NCBI RefSeq assembly: GCF_037963865.1
Contig: NZ_CP150170.1
Span: 6,138,001-6,202,000 of the forward strand
Origin: Paenibacillus sp. FSL R10-2734
GTDB lineage: Bacteria > Bacillota > Bacilli > Paenibacillales > Paenibacillaceae
DNA: 64,000 nucleotides
Reading direction: 5' to 3'
Shown here: in pieces, positions 63,756-64,000 of the stretch
Layout: every line of letters starts with the position of its first letter
Position numbering within the stretch: position 1 is the stretch's first letter
Notes under the pieces: model-generated
Seen by the model: the letters and a program-made list of their open reading frames with translations, nothing else
Told to the model about the DNA's origin: nothing
Databases searched by the model: none
Program-made: the position numbers and the translations under genes

Positions 63756-64000
63756 TTGAAGTCATCCTTTTTTAGTTTTTTAAGACGCAGCTTCTATTTC
63801 AAAATGATTGTTGTCATGTTCGCGATCTCTGTAATTCCCTTAATTGTTCTGTCTTATATTTCTGTAAGCGTATCCAGCAATACGGTACAGAAACAAGTAA
63901 ATCGTCTCAATGCCCAACTCGTTAATCAAGTCGTCGATCGGATTGAGCTAACCATGATCAGATTCAGAGAGCTTAGTGAACAATATTCACGCAATACCTC
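63756..64000 (+). CDS. Membrane sensor or regulator, N-terminal part (cut by window edge)
   Basis: About 81 residues are visible, from a TTG at 63,756 with GGAAGTGG upstream. It begins KSSFFSFLRRSFYF, then a transmembrane helix (about 17-42, MIVVMFAISVIPLIVLSYI) and an extracellular helix (VNRLNAQLVNQVVDRIELTM). This pattern fits the N terminus of a membrane-bound sensor histidine kinase or of a large AraC regulator with a membrane sensor. It is divergent from the lyase operon and probably controls it. The type cannot be decided because the C-terminal domains lie outside the window. Confidence 0.7.
   Translation, partial: MKSSFFSFLRRSFYFKMIVVMFAISVIPLIVLSYISVSVSSNTVQKQVNRLNAQLVNQVVDRIELTMIRFRELSEQYSRNT

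Overview
The window looks like the chromosome of a Paenibacillus-type member of the Bacillota. It is dominated by carbohydrate-uptake loci with CUT1-type ABC importers, YesM/YesN-type and AraC/LacI-type regulators, Gram-positive Shine-Dalgarno sites (AAGGAGG), lipoprotein solute-binding proteins and very large modular secreted glycosidases. Remnants of the sporulation sigma factor gene sigK also point to an endospore former. The genus is inferred from protein resemblance and gene style, not from a marker gene.

Layout. (1) 1-14,750: a fructan/levan locus on the minus strand. It has a LacI regulator read divergently (13,616), an LplB/LplC/solute-binding transporter (13,183-9,659), an intracellular GH32 (9,522-8,041), a ROK fructokinase (8,019-7,132), a large secreted multidomain GH32 levanase-like protein (7,024-3,221) and a second ABC importer running off the left edge. 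(2) 14,773-21,653: a four-gene minus-strand unit of solute-binding protein, two permeases and a 1163-aa secreted DUF5695-like/LamG protein. (3) 22,091-28,330: a degenerating region. It holds a YczE-type membrane protein and a frameshifted second copy of it, an unknown membrane protein, an adhA-like alcohol dehydrogenase with a divergent MerR regulator and an unusually clear 19-bp-spacer promoter, a small hypothetical protein and two broken sigK-like genes. (4) 28,536-32,981: an AraC regulator and a cytoplasmic GH2. (5) 33,289-45,662: a minus-strand galactoside locus with a YesM/YesN two-component system, LplB/LplC/solute-binding protein, a secreted beta-helix protein and a secreted GH59, both with C-terminal ricin-type (CBM13) trefoils, and a SurA/PrsA-like lipoprotein between them. 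(6) 45,771-49,487: a decayed serine recombinase, an AT-rich GH38-like (DUF5054) protein and a CPBP protease remnant. (7) 49,598-64,000: an AraC regulator, a divergent FAD-dependent oxidoreductase, then a seven-gene minus-strand operon (solute-binding protein, two permeases, PL12-like lyase, heparinase II/III-like protein, GH88, GH42) with a divergent membrane sensor running off the right edge.

How it works together. Each locus couples an importer to its own hydrolases. In the fructan locus a secreted GH32 would release fructose or oligofructosides, a cytoplasmic GH32 finishes them and the ROK kinase phosphorylates fructose. In the last operon every degradative enzyme lacks a signal peptide, so an acidic oligosaccharide (uronic acid plus galactose) is probably imported whole and then cut by lyases, GH88 and GH42 in the cytosol. 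None of the five importers has an ATPase gene here, so a shared MsmX-type ATPase encoded elsewhere is expected.

Start codons were moved from the longest frame where the ribosome-binding site clearly favoured an internal start; several are TTG or GTG.
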